Origin: Deltaproteobacteria bacterium
Lineage (GTDB): Bacteria; Desulfobacterota; GWC2-55-46; DRQE01
DNA: 10,388 nt
Direction: 5' to 3'
NCBI GenBank assembly: GCA_030636245.1
Contig: DAOVXI010000038.1
Span: 1-10,388 of the forward strand
Part shown: piece after piece, positions 1 through 6,124 of the stretch
How the letters are laid out: each line of letters begins with the position of its first letter
How positions within the stretch are numbered: position 1 is the stretch's first letter
Notes under the pieces: model-generated
Told to the model about the DNA's origin: nothing
What the model saw: only the letters and a program-made list of their open reading frames with translations
Databases searched by the model: none
Translations under genes and position numbers: made by a program

Positions 1-897
1 ATGGATATCGGTATCGTAGGATTAGGGAAGATGGGTATGAATATGGCAAGAAGGCTTACTGAAGGTGGGCACAGTGTCGTGGGTTATGCTCGTCACAAAG
101 AAACCGTTGCAGAGGCACAGGGTTACGGGATAAAAGGCGCAAACTCTCTTGAAGATCTCGTAGATAGTCTCGGTGAGAAGAAGATCGTATGGATCATGGT
201 TCCCTCAGGTAAGGCGACAGATGAGACAATAGATAGCCTCAAGGAGCTCTTACATATTGGGGATATTATTGTGGATGGCGGCAATACATTCTATAAAGAT
301 GATCTCAGGCGAAAAGAAAGTCTGGCTAAGTTTGGGATACAGTATGTGGATGTTGGAACAAGCGGCGGGATATCGGGACTTAAAGAGGGGTATTGCCTTA
401 TGGTCGGTGGCGCTAAAGATGATTTTCATAAGCTGGAGCCGATATTTAAAACACTTGCGCCTCCGGAAGGTTATCTTTACTGCGGCGGGACCGGCGCAGG
501 GCACTATGTAAAGATGGTTCATAACGGGATTGAGTATGCGATGATGGAGTCTTATGCCGAGGGCTTTGAGCTTATAAATGCTTCCCGTTATGGCGATGAT
601 CTGAATCTGAATGAGGTCGCTAACCTCTGGAACAGAGGGAGCGTTGTAAGGTCATGGCTTCTTGAGCTCATCTCTTCCGCACTGGGAAAGGACCTTGGAG
701 ATGTCAAACCCTATGTACCCGACTCGGGCGAAGGCAGATGGACCGTTACGGAAAGTATTGAGCTTGCTGTTCCGCTTCCTGCCATAACCGTTTCGCTTCA
801 AAGAAGGTTTCGTTCACGAGATGATGACTCGTATGGTGAAAAGCTCCTCTCGGCGCTAAGAGGCGAGTTTGGTGGTCATGATGTTAAGAAGGGTTAA
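1..897 (+). CDS. gnd: 6-phosphogluconate dehydrogenase, decarboxylating (short GndA type)
   Basis: Cytoplasmic enzyme that oxidatively decarboxylates 6-phosphogluconate to ribulose 5-phosphate, the last step of the oxidative pentose phosphate branch. Seen in the 298-residue product: a Rossmann GLGKMG at 7-12; DGGN at 92-95; the substrate-binding segment around DVGTSGG (117-123); and the catalytic stretch with K171, N175 and E178 (HYVKMVHNGIEY). The C-terminal part contains GEGRWT and ends with FGGH. About 300 residues matches the short bacterial form rather than the ~470-residue E. coli type. The residue after the second beta strand is Arg31 (GYARH), with no Asp where NAD-preferring short forms often carry one, so NADP use is plausible but inferred. 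The ATG is the first base of the window, so its ribosome site and any upstream zwf cannot be seen. It lies 29 bp before glk in an apparent operon. Confidence 0.95.
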   Translation: MDIGIVGLGKMGMNMARRLTEGGHSVVGYARHKETVAEAQGYGIKGANSLEDLVDSLGEKKIVWIMVPSGKATDETIDSLKELLHIGDIIVDGGNTFYKDDLRRKESLAKFGIQYVDVGTSGGISGLKEGYCLMVGGAKDDFHKLEPIFKTLAPPEGYLYCGGTGAGHYVKMVHNGIEYAMMESYAEGFELINASRYGDDLNLNEVANLWNRGSVVRSWLLELISSALGKDLGDVKPYVPDSGEGRWTVTESIELAVPLPAITVSLQRRFRSRDDDSYGEKLLSALRGEFGGHDVKKG

Positions 898-914
898 GCT
901 CTAAAAAGTAATTT

Positions 915-920
915 GGGGAG
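915..920 (+). promoter_or_regulatory. Ribosome binding site fixing the TTG start of glk
   Basis: GGGGAG lies six bases upstream of the TTG at 927-929. Together with the glucokinase N-terminal phosphate motif beginning about ten residues downstream, it supports the TTG as the true start. Confidence 0.6.
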
Positions 921-926
921 CGGTTA

Positions 927-1940
927 TTGAGTAAATCGGATAAAATAAAAACTTTCCTGGCGGCCGACATTGGAGGGACAAAGACTGAGATAGGGTTCTT
1001 CCAATCCGGGAAACTCGGAGTTGAAGAGCTATGCTCTAAGAAATATAAGAACTCTGATTTCTCTTCACCCATGGAGTTACTAGATGATTTTATGAGCACC
1101 TCCGAGGTTGACCACGAGATACAGCGGGCTGTTTTCGGTATCGCGGCTCCTGTTTTCAGCAATAAGGTTAAACTTGTAAATATTGATTGGAGTATAAGTA
1201 AGAGTAAGATAGCAAGGTTTCTCGGCACTAAGAAGGTTGAGTTTTATAATGACCTGCTGACAACCGCGGCTGGTATAGGGTGTCTTAATGAGAAAGACAT
1301 ACTTACCCTCCAGAGTGGAAAGCCTGATAAGAAGGGTAATATTGCTGTTATGGGGGTTGGCACAGGGCTTGGAGAGGCAATGCTTGTCCGTAGCGGAAAG
1401 AAGTATGTGCCATGCGCAACCGAGGGAGGGCATGCAGACTTTGCCCCTGCGACGGCTGCGCAGACAGGGTTACTGCTTTATCTTAAGCAGAAGTTTGGTC
1501 ATGTCAGTTATGAGCATATTGCATCAGGCCGTGGAATAAAAACGGTCTATGATTTTATATCAGAACACAACCCTCCCGAAAGTATCTCCAAAAGATTTAA
1601 GAGCGAAGACCCATCTGCCGTAATAGTAGAGTTGGCAGGAAAGGGTGAGCCCGGCTGTGTTGAAGCGGTAAGGATCGTCGTAGATGTTATTGCGGCAGAA
1701 GCCGGCAACATGGCTCTAAGATCCCTTGCGTCAAATGGTGTTTATATAGGAGGAGGTGCGGCTTATTACTTAAGGGATTTCCTCATGGATGAACGCTTTC
1801 TGAGTATCTTTGTCGATAAGGGGCGCTACAGGGAGTTTTTGTCAAATGTACCTGTAAAGCTGATACTCGATGCGAGGGCCTCCCTCCTGGGTGCCGCCTC
1901 GCTGGCCATTCACGGCGGCTTCAAGGTTACAAGTGAATGA
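927..1940 (+). CDS. glk: Glucokinase (Glk family, ATP-dependent)
   Basis: Phosphorylates glucose to glucose 6-phosphate with ATP in the cytoplasm, feeding glycolysis and the pentose phosphate route. Seen: the N-terminal phosphate-1 motif AADIGGTKTEIGFF (12-25); the catalytic Asp in FYNDL (D109); a phosphate-2 motif MGVGTGLG (142-149); EGGHADFAP (166-174), typical of the E. coli-type Glk family rather than ROK-family sugar kinases; and a C-terminal IGGGAAYYL adenosine-pocket motif. At 337 residues it is slightly longer than the ~320-residue E. coli enzyme, mainly through a short hydrophilic N-terminus. The start is TTG with a good ribosome site. The stop overlaps the pgl start (ATGA), which implies translational coupling. 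Specificity for glucose over other hexoses follows from the family and is not proven by the sequence. Confidence 0.93.
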   Translation: MSKSDKIKTFLAADIGGTKTEIGFFQSGKLGVEELCSKKYKNSDFSSPMELLDDFMSTSEVDHEIQRAVFGIAAPVFSNKVKLVNIDWSISKSKIARFLGTKKVEFYNDLLTTAAGIGCLNEKDILTLQSGKPDKKGNIAVMGVGTGLGEAMLVRSGKKYVPCATEGGHADFAPATAAQTGLLLYLKQKFGHVSYEHIASGRGIKTVYDFISEHNPPESISKRFKSEDPSAVIVELAGKGEPGCVEAVRIVVDVIAAEAGNMALRSLASNGVYIGGGAAYYLRDFLMDERFLSIFVDKGRYREFLSNVPVKLILDARASLLGAASLAIHGGFKVTSE

Positions 1941-2656
1941 AGCTTAAGGTCCTCTTCGATCGTGATGAGCTTGCCCTTGAAGCGGCAAATATTTTCATAG
2001 AAACAGTAAACTCAAAGCGTGAAGCTCCGGTAAGTATAGCTCTCTCCGGAGGAAGTACTCCCTTAAAGATGTTCTCCTTACTGAGTTCTCCTGAGTTCAA
2101 AGGTTCTGTTGATTGGAGCAGGGTACATATCTTCTTTGGTGACGAAAGATGTGTAGCGCCGGATGATAGTGAGAGTAATTTTTTTAGTGCCCAGAGGGAG
2201 CTCCTAAGCAAGGTAGGGATCCCAACCGATAATGTCCATAGGATAAAGGGTGAGCTACTACCGGTGAAAGCGGCAAAGGATTATGAGGAAGAACTTATGA
2301 GATTCTTTCCTGAGCCTAGGGTAAGAACCTTTGACCTTATATTTTTAGGTCTTGGCAGTGATTGTCATACGCTGTCTTTATTCCCCGATACAAATGCCAT
2401 TGGTGCTAACGGCAGACTTGCAACAGAGAATTATGTTGAGAAACTTGATTCATGGCGTATAACACTCACCCCGGAGGTTGTCAATGCTTCTAAAAGAATT
2501 GTTTTTCTTGTTCATGGTGCCTCAAAGGCTGAGGCTTTAAGGCAGGCCCTTTCAAGAGACACCTCAACCACTCAGTGTCCCGCAAAGCTAATAACACCGA
2601 TAAACGGAGATCTACTTTGGCTTGTAACCTCGGAGAGCGCTACAGAACTGAAGTAG
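1937..2656 (+). CDS. pgl: 6-phosphogluconolactonase
   Basis: Hydrolyses 6-phosphogluconolactone to 6-phosphogluconate, the step directly before Gnd. The 239-residue product has the family landmarks in order: SGGSTP (37-42), the phosphate-binding loop; GDERCV (68-73) followed by SN; GLGSDCHTLSLFP (128-140), which contains the putative catalytic H134; then TLTPEVVNASKRIVFLVHG and a C-terminal PAKLITP. This is the DevB/SOL type of the NagB-like fold at its usual length of ~230-260. The usual DGHT is DCHT here (Cys133 for Gly), a change in a conserved loop, although D132 and H134 are kept. The start overlaps the glk stop by four bases and only a weak AAGG lies upstream, so coupled translation is likely. 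No clear terminator is visible in the 41 bp before the convergent cytochrome genes. Confidence 0.92.
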   Translation: MKLKVLFDRDELALEAANIFIETVNSKREAPVSIALSGGSTPLKMFSLLSSPEFKGSVDWSRVHIFFGDERCVAPDDSESNFFSAQRELLSKVGIPTDNVHRIKGELLPVKAAKDYEEELMRFFPEPRVRTFDLIFLGLGSDCHTLSLFPDTNAIGANGRLATENYVEKLDSWRITLTPEVVNASKRIVFLVHGASKAEALRQALSRDTSTTQCPAKLITPINGDLLWLVTSESATELK

Positions 2657-2697
2657 TTACTGATAATGTTTTTAGGGCTTTTGAGTAAGGTTGATTC

Positions 2698-3036
2698 TTA
2701 GGGCTCTTGATGGCAGCTCATGCACTCATAAAGTGCGAAGGCGTTGATGCTGTCGTGGCACATTCCGCAGAAGTTCCCGTCCATATTCTTTTGCATTGTG
2801 ATGTCGTTGGAGTTGCGTTTTTCTATGAAGATATCAGGGTGGCAGTCGGAGCAGGAGTTCTGCTCTTCATGAAGTGTATGGGGGAAGATAACTTCCCCCA
2901 TACCTGCTTGTTTCATGCTATCGATCTTGCTAGAAAAGATCATGTCGCCGAGTTCTTTGTCCTCAGCAATAGCTGTTGTGGCAGTTAGTACTGTCAGCAG
3001 CAACCATAATGATGTTAAAAGTATTCTCTTTGACAT
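2698..3036 (-). CDS. Small periplasmic triheme cytochrome c (c7-type), third gene of cluster
   Basis: Predicted exported electron carrier of 112 residues. Residues 1-24 form a signal peptide (basic start, leucine-rich core, AIA before Glu). Three CxxCH heme sites follow: C62-H66, C90-H94 and C105-H109. FPHTLH (51-56) supplies H53 and H56, likely distal ligands for bis-His hemes. Heme spacing and the FPH/CGMCH signature match the c(7)-type triheme domain found in multiheme-rich anaerobes. It is the last of three paralogous triheme genes read leftward, 31 bp after its neighbour. No good ribosome site precedes the ATG; the nearest AAAGGT is 17 bases away, so its translation may be weak. The physiological donor and acceptor cannot be told from this window. 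Confidence 0.88.
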   Translation of the reverse strand: MSKRILLTSLWLLLTVLTATTAIAEDKELGDMIFSSKIDSMKQAGMGEVIFPHTLHEEQNSCSDCHPDIFIEKRNSNDITMQKNMDGNFCGMCHDSINAFALYECMSCHQEP

Positions 3037-3067
3037 TAATATCTATCTATAAGACCTTTATCTTTTT

Positions 3068-3700
3068 TTACTTTTCTTTTTTTGCGTTGTGGCACTTGTT
3101 GCAGTCCGTAAGAGGGAAGGCAACCTTACCGTGACATCTTCCGCACCATTCGCCCCTGGCTATGCCGCTCATGGTCATATTGTTCGTTCCTGCGGCCATC
3201 TCAAAGATAGCACCGCCTCTTGTTGAGTGGCAGGTCTCGCAGTTAAGCCAGTAGGTGTGTATCTGGTGAGGGTATGTGACGTTGTTTACATAATCGCCTC
3301 TTGTCTTAATATTTATATTAAGGTCAAGTGGCGGAAACTCTGACTCATTCTCGTCAAGCGAGTGTTTCGGCTCAATGAGCCCTTCTCTTACGAGTTTGGC
3401 CCAGTCAACAAGTCCATACTTGTCTTTTGGTAGACTCTCTGACTGAAGCGCCTTAGGATGCCACGACTGGCCGGCTCTCCATGCTTCACTCACAGGCTTT
3501 GACGCGTCACCCACTCCGGCCAGGTTTCCGCTTGAGTCCGTATAGATGACACTTGTTGGGTCTTTAGGGTCTATTATATTTGTTACTTTTTTCTTACCTG
3601 CGGATACTGCCTCCGTTGCAGGGAATGCAATTGCTATTACAGCAACAATCGCTATTATGGCTACCAGGAGGCTGGTTCTGTTTGATAACTTGAATTTCAT
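3068..3700 (-). CDS. Triheme cytochrome c (c7-type domain) with long non-heme N-terminal region
   Basis: A 210-residue exported protein. Residues ~8-34 are a hydrophobic signal (or an uncleaved anchor; AVSA is a plausible cleavage site). Residues ~38-135 contain no Cys and no heme site but have a distinctive stretch with LVDWAKLVREGLIEP (97-111) and EFPPLDLNI (121-129). The C-terminal ~70 residues carry the triheme domain: YPHQIH (143-148, H145 and H148 as likely distal ligands) and CxxCH at C154-H158, C186-H190 and C200-H204. The domain resembles those of both neighbours, so the three genes are probably paralogues. AGGAGGA lies 10 bases before the ATG, within the gap after the preceding cytochrome gene. 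The front region may be a docking or membrane-proximal part; that is inference. Confidence 0.87.
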   Translation of the reverse strand: MKFKLSNRTSLLVAIIAIVAVIAIAFPATEAVSAGKKKVTNIIDPKDPTSVIYTDSSGNLAGVGDASKPVSEAWRAGQSWHPKALQSESLPKDKYGLVDWAKLVREGLIEPKHSLDENESEFPPLDLNINIKTRGDYVNNVTYPHQIHTYWLNCETCHSTRGGAIFEMAAGTNNMTMSGIARGEWCGRCHGKVAFPLTDCNKCHNAKKEK

Positions 3701-3723
3701 TTTAATGCTCTCCTCCTAGTAGT

Positions 3724-4065
3724 TTATTGTCCTTCGTAGTTGTGGCACTTATCACAGTAGAGTGGTTCCCATGCGATAAGTCCGTTGTGGCATTTTCCAC
3801 AGAATTCACCGTCCATTATCGCACCCATCTGAATATCATTGGCGCCTTTCTTCATGGCGAAAATTCCTTCGTGACAAACTTTACATTTAAATCTGATGCG
3901 ATGGAACCAGTGTGGAAATACAACCGGTTTTACATCGGCCGACTGCATGCTCTTTGACTTGCTGTTAAGTACGATGTCTCCGTATTCCGCCATCGACGGT
4001 GCCGTGAAAACAACACTCCAGACGAAACAAGCCAAGAGAAAAATTGTAATACCTATCTTGCCCAT
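3724..4065 (-). CDS. Small periplasmic triheme cytochrome c (c7-type), first gene of cluster
   Basis: A 113-residue exported cytochrome and the promoter-proximal member of the cluster. Residues 1-26 are a signal peptide ending SMA before Glu27. FPHWFH (50-55) gives likely distal ligands H52 and H55, followed by CxxCH at C61-H65, C89-H93 and C104-H108. It aligns along its whole length with the 112-residue cytochrome two genes downstream: both have a D-I-V/M-hydrophobic-SK segment after the signal, then FPH, CHEGIF or CHPDIF, NDI-M, MDG-FCG-CH and a C-terminal CxxCH. This suggests duplication. A near-perfect ribosome site (AAGGAGGA, 4072-4079) sits six bases before the ATG, and a consensus promoter lies upstream, so strong expression is expected. 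Its role is presumably periplasmic electron transfer to or from a partner outside the window. Confidence 0.9.
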   Translation of the reverse strand: MGKIGITIFLLACFVWSVVFTAPSMAEYGDIVLNSKSKSMQSADVKPVVFPHWFHRIRFKCKVCHEGIFAMKKGANDIQMGAIMDGEFCGKCHNGLIAWEPLYCDKCHNYEGQ

Positions 4066-4120
4066 GAACTGTCCTCCTTATATTTATTAATTGTTCTTAA
4101 TGATAGTTCTTCGAAGGCTC

Positions 4121-4151
4121 ATTATACGCAGGTTTTATCGTACTTTGTCAA
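4121..4151 (-). promoter_or_regulatory. Sigma-70-type promoter of the cytochrome cluster
   Basis: Read on the minus strand, a perfect -35 TTGACA (4151-4146) and a perfect -10 TATAAT (4126-4121) are separated by 19 bp. That would start transcription near 4114 and leave a leader of about 50 nt before the cytochrome ATG. The long spacer holds a small dyad, TACG-N10-CGTA (4125-4142). Confidence 0.7.
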
Positions 4152-4199
4152 GTTAAAAAACAGTCAAAATCGGCACAATCTTTGGTGTTACTTATAAAA

Positions 4200-4228
4200 T
4201 TGAATTAATTCCGCTGATGTGTTATAAA
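4200..4228 (+). promoter_or_regulatory. Probable aspS promoter
   Basis: TTGAAT (4200-4205, 4 of 6 matches) and TATAAA (4223-4228, 5 of 6) are separated by 17 bp. Transcription would begin near 4235, leaving a leader of about 80 nt before the TTG start of aspS. It is divergent from the cytochrome promoter; the two -10 elements are about 100 bp apart. Confidence 0.5.
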
Positions 4229-4270
4229 AACAGATACTTTTTCATACTGTAAGACAAATGAGAGGCTTCG

Positions 4271-4294
4271 CCCACACTGCATTTAAGGTGTGGG
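4271..4294 (+). other. Hairpin in the aspS leader
   Basis: CCCACAC (4271-4277) and GTGTGGG (4288-4294) form a perfect 7-bp stem around a 10-base loop. It ends 12 bases before the aspS ribosome site. No T-rich tract follows, so it is not a terminator. It may be an mRNA-stability or translational control element, or a protein-binding dyad. Confidence 0.45.
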
Positions 4295-4306
4295 ATACTA
4301 CATTTT

Positions 4307-4311
4307 GGAGG
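4307..4311 (+). promoter_or_regulatory. Ribosome binding site fixing the TTG start of aspS
   Basis: GGAGG lies six bases upstream of TTG 4318-4320. The ATG at 4258 in the same frame would lie ahead of this site and inside the leader, would add 20 residues unlike any AspRS N-terminus, and has no ribosome site of its own. The TTG is therefore preferred. Confidence 0.75.
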
Positions 4312-4317
4312 AAATCT

Positions 4318-6114
4318 TTGGAAAAAATAGATAACTTTGAGCGCAGCTGCTACGGTGGCGAGGTGACAAAAGAGCTTCTTGGTAAAGAGGTAACCCTGTT
4401 CGGCTGGGTTCAGCGTAGACGTGATCACGGCGGATTGGTTTTTATTGACTTAAGGGACCGGAGCGGTGTTGTTCAGCTAGTCTTTAATCCGGAAGATAAT
4501 GAAGCACTGCATAAGGTTGCTCATGACCTCAGGAACGAGTTTGTTATAGGTATTACGGGGGTGGTTTCAGAGAGACCGGAGGGGACCGTAAACACGGAGC
4601 TTAATAGCGGTGAGATTGAGGTTAATGCCACTGCTATTAAAGTGCTGAGTAAGAGCGCTGTGCCTCCGTTCCTCATAGAGGATGAGACCGATGCAGGAGA
4701 GGATCTGCGTCTTAAGCATCGTTACCTTGATCTTAGAAGAGCTCCTTTACAGAGAAATCTTATCTTAAGGCATAAGGTTTGCCAGTCAACAAGAGAGTTT
4801 TTGACAGGTGGCGGCTATATAGAGGTTGAAACACCTGTGCTTACAAAGAGTACACCTGAGGGAGCAAGAGATTTTCTTGTGCCTTCACGACTAAACTCAG
4901 GACATTTCTTTGCTCTCCCCCAGAGCCCTCAGCTATTTAAGCAGATACTCATGATATCAGGGCTTGATCGTTACTTTCAGATAGTAAAGTGTTTTCGTGA
5001 TGAGGACCTGCGAGCGGACCGTCAGCCGGAGTTCACACAGATTGATATTGAGATGAGCTTTGTTACCCCTGAGAAGGTCATAGGCGAGATGGAAAGGCTT
5101 ATGGCAAGTATCTTTAAGGAGGCAATGGGTGTTGAGATCACATTGCCCATAAAACAGCTTTCATATGCCGAGGCTGTTTCCAGATTCGGCCTTGACGCAC
5201 CAGACACAAGGTTTGCTCTTGAGCTTCAGGATATGACAAATATCGTTAAGGATACGGGCTTTAAGGTCTTTGCTGATATCGCTAAAAAAGGAGGCTTGGT
5301 AAAGGCGCTGAACGCTAAGGGCTGTGCCACCTTCAGCCGTAAGGATATAGATGGTCTGACAGAGCTCGGCGCCACATACGGCGGCAAGGGGCTTGCCTGG
5401 GTCAAGATGACGTGGGAGGATAAGGACGGCGGGTGGCAGTCACCCATAGCCAAGTTCTTCACGGATGAAGAGAAAAAGGCAATTGAAAAAGAGCTTGATG
5501 CTGAGGCAGGGGACCTGCTGCTCTTTTCGGCTGACAAGGCAAGTGTTGCCAATACGGTATTAGGCAGGATCAGGCTAGAACTTGGTAAGAGATTGAAACT
5601 TATCCCCGAAGAGGGTTTTAGCTTTGTTTGGATAGTCGACTGGCCTATGTTCGAGTATGACGAGACCGATAAGCGCTTTTATGCTATGCACCATCCCTTT
5701 ACCGCGCCGAGGACAGAGGACATTGATAACCTTGAAAAAGACCCGGGAAGTGTTCATACAAATGCATATGATCTTGTTTTGAATGGTGAGGAGATAGGGG
5801 GAGGCTCTGTTAGGATACATGATCCCGAGCTTCAAAAGAGAGTTTTTAGAGCTTTGGGTATAGATGAAGAAGAGGCAAGGGCGAAGTTCGGATTTCTTCT
5901 CGATGCCTTGAGCTTCGGTACTCCTCCGCATGGAGGCATTGCCTTTGGTCTTGACAGGATACTTGCCATCATGACAAAAAGTGAGAGCATAAGAGACGTG
6001 ATAGCTTTCCCAAAAACGCAGAAAGCTGTATGTCCGTTAAGTGAAGCGCCAAGCGGCGTGGATAATTCGCAGATGGAAGAGCTGTTCTTAAGGGTTATTA
6101 AAAAGCCCGGTTAA
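4318..6114 (+). CDS. aspS: Aspartyl-tRNA synthetase, bacterial type (probably nondiscriminating)
   Basis: Charges tRNA-Asp with aspartate in the cytoplasm. Numbered from TTG 4318 the protein has 598 residues, close to E. coli AspRS (590). It has an N-terminal OB-fold anticodon-binding domain (~1-120, GWVQRRRDHGG at 29-39). The class II core has VETPVLTKSTPEGARDF, QSPQLFKQ (202-209), motif 2 FRDEDLRADRQPEF (226-239) and motif 3 GIAFGLDR (540-547), with the bacterial GAD insertion between roughly 270 and 410. The C-terminus has the usual LSEAPSGV. H37-G38 and G89 (RPEGT) match the pattern linked to bacterial AspRS that also mischarges tRNA-Asn, whereas E. coli-type discriminating enzymes have other residues there. 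If so, GatCAB is expected elsewhere in the genome. The lipoprotein gene follows 10 bp downstream. Confidence 0.96.
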   Translation: MEKIDNFERSCYGGEVTKELLGKEVTLFGWVQRRRDHGGLVFIDLRDRSGVVQLVFNPEDNEALHKVAHDLRNEFVIGITGVVSERPEGTVNTELNSGEIEVNATAIKVLSKSAVPPFLIEDETDAGEDLRLKHRYLDLRRAPLQRNLILRHKVCQSTREFLTGGGYIEVETPVLTKSTPEGARDFLVPSRLNSGHFFALPQSPQLFKQILMISGLDRYFQIVKCFRDEDLRADRQPEFTQIDIEMSFVTPEKVIGEMERLMASIFKEAMGVEITLPIKQLSYAEAVSRFGLDAPDTRFALELQDMTNIVKDTGFKVFADIAKKGGLVKALNAKGCATFSRKDIDGLTELGATYGGKGLAWVKMTWEDKDGGWQSPIAKFFTDEEKKAIEKELDAEAGDLLLFSADKASVANTVLGRIRLELGKRLKLIPEEGFSFVWIVDWPMFEYDETDKRFYAMHHPFTAPRTEDIDNLEKDPGSVHTNAYDLVLNGEEIGGGSVRIHDPELQKRVFRALGIDEEEARAKFGFLLDALSFGTPPHGGIAFGLDRILAIMTKSESIRDVIAFPKTQKAVCPLSEAPSGVDNSQMEELFLRVIKKPG

Positions 6115-6124
6115 GGAGGTTACT

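Noticed and set aside
2657..2697. Terminator between the convergent pgl and cytochrome genes
   Set aside because: There are short T runs but no stem of useful length; none can be supported.
2707..2988. 93-residue plus-strand reading frame opposite the third cytochrome
   Set aside because: Antisense shadow of a gene with three clear heme motifs and a signal peptide.
4083..4115. Direct repeat of GTTCTT and the TTCGAA palindrome in the cytochrome leader
   Set aside because: Too short and too AT-rich to separate from chance.
4258..4317. Upstream ATG of the aspS frame as the start codon
   Set aside because: No ribosome site, non-homologous extra residues, and it lies ahead of a well-placed GGAGG/TTG start.
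4222..4428. 68-residue minus-strand reading frame over the aspS leader and start
   Set aside because: It overlaps the aspS promoter, hairpin and coding start; no ribosome site or recognisable protein pattern.
5575..5931. 118-residue minus-strand reading frame inside aspS
   Set aside because: Lies antisense to the conserved class II catalytic core; a shadow of aspS.
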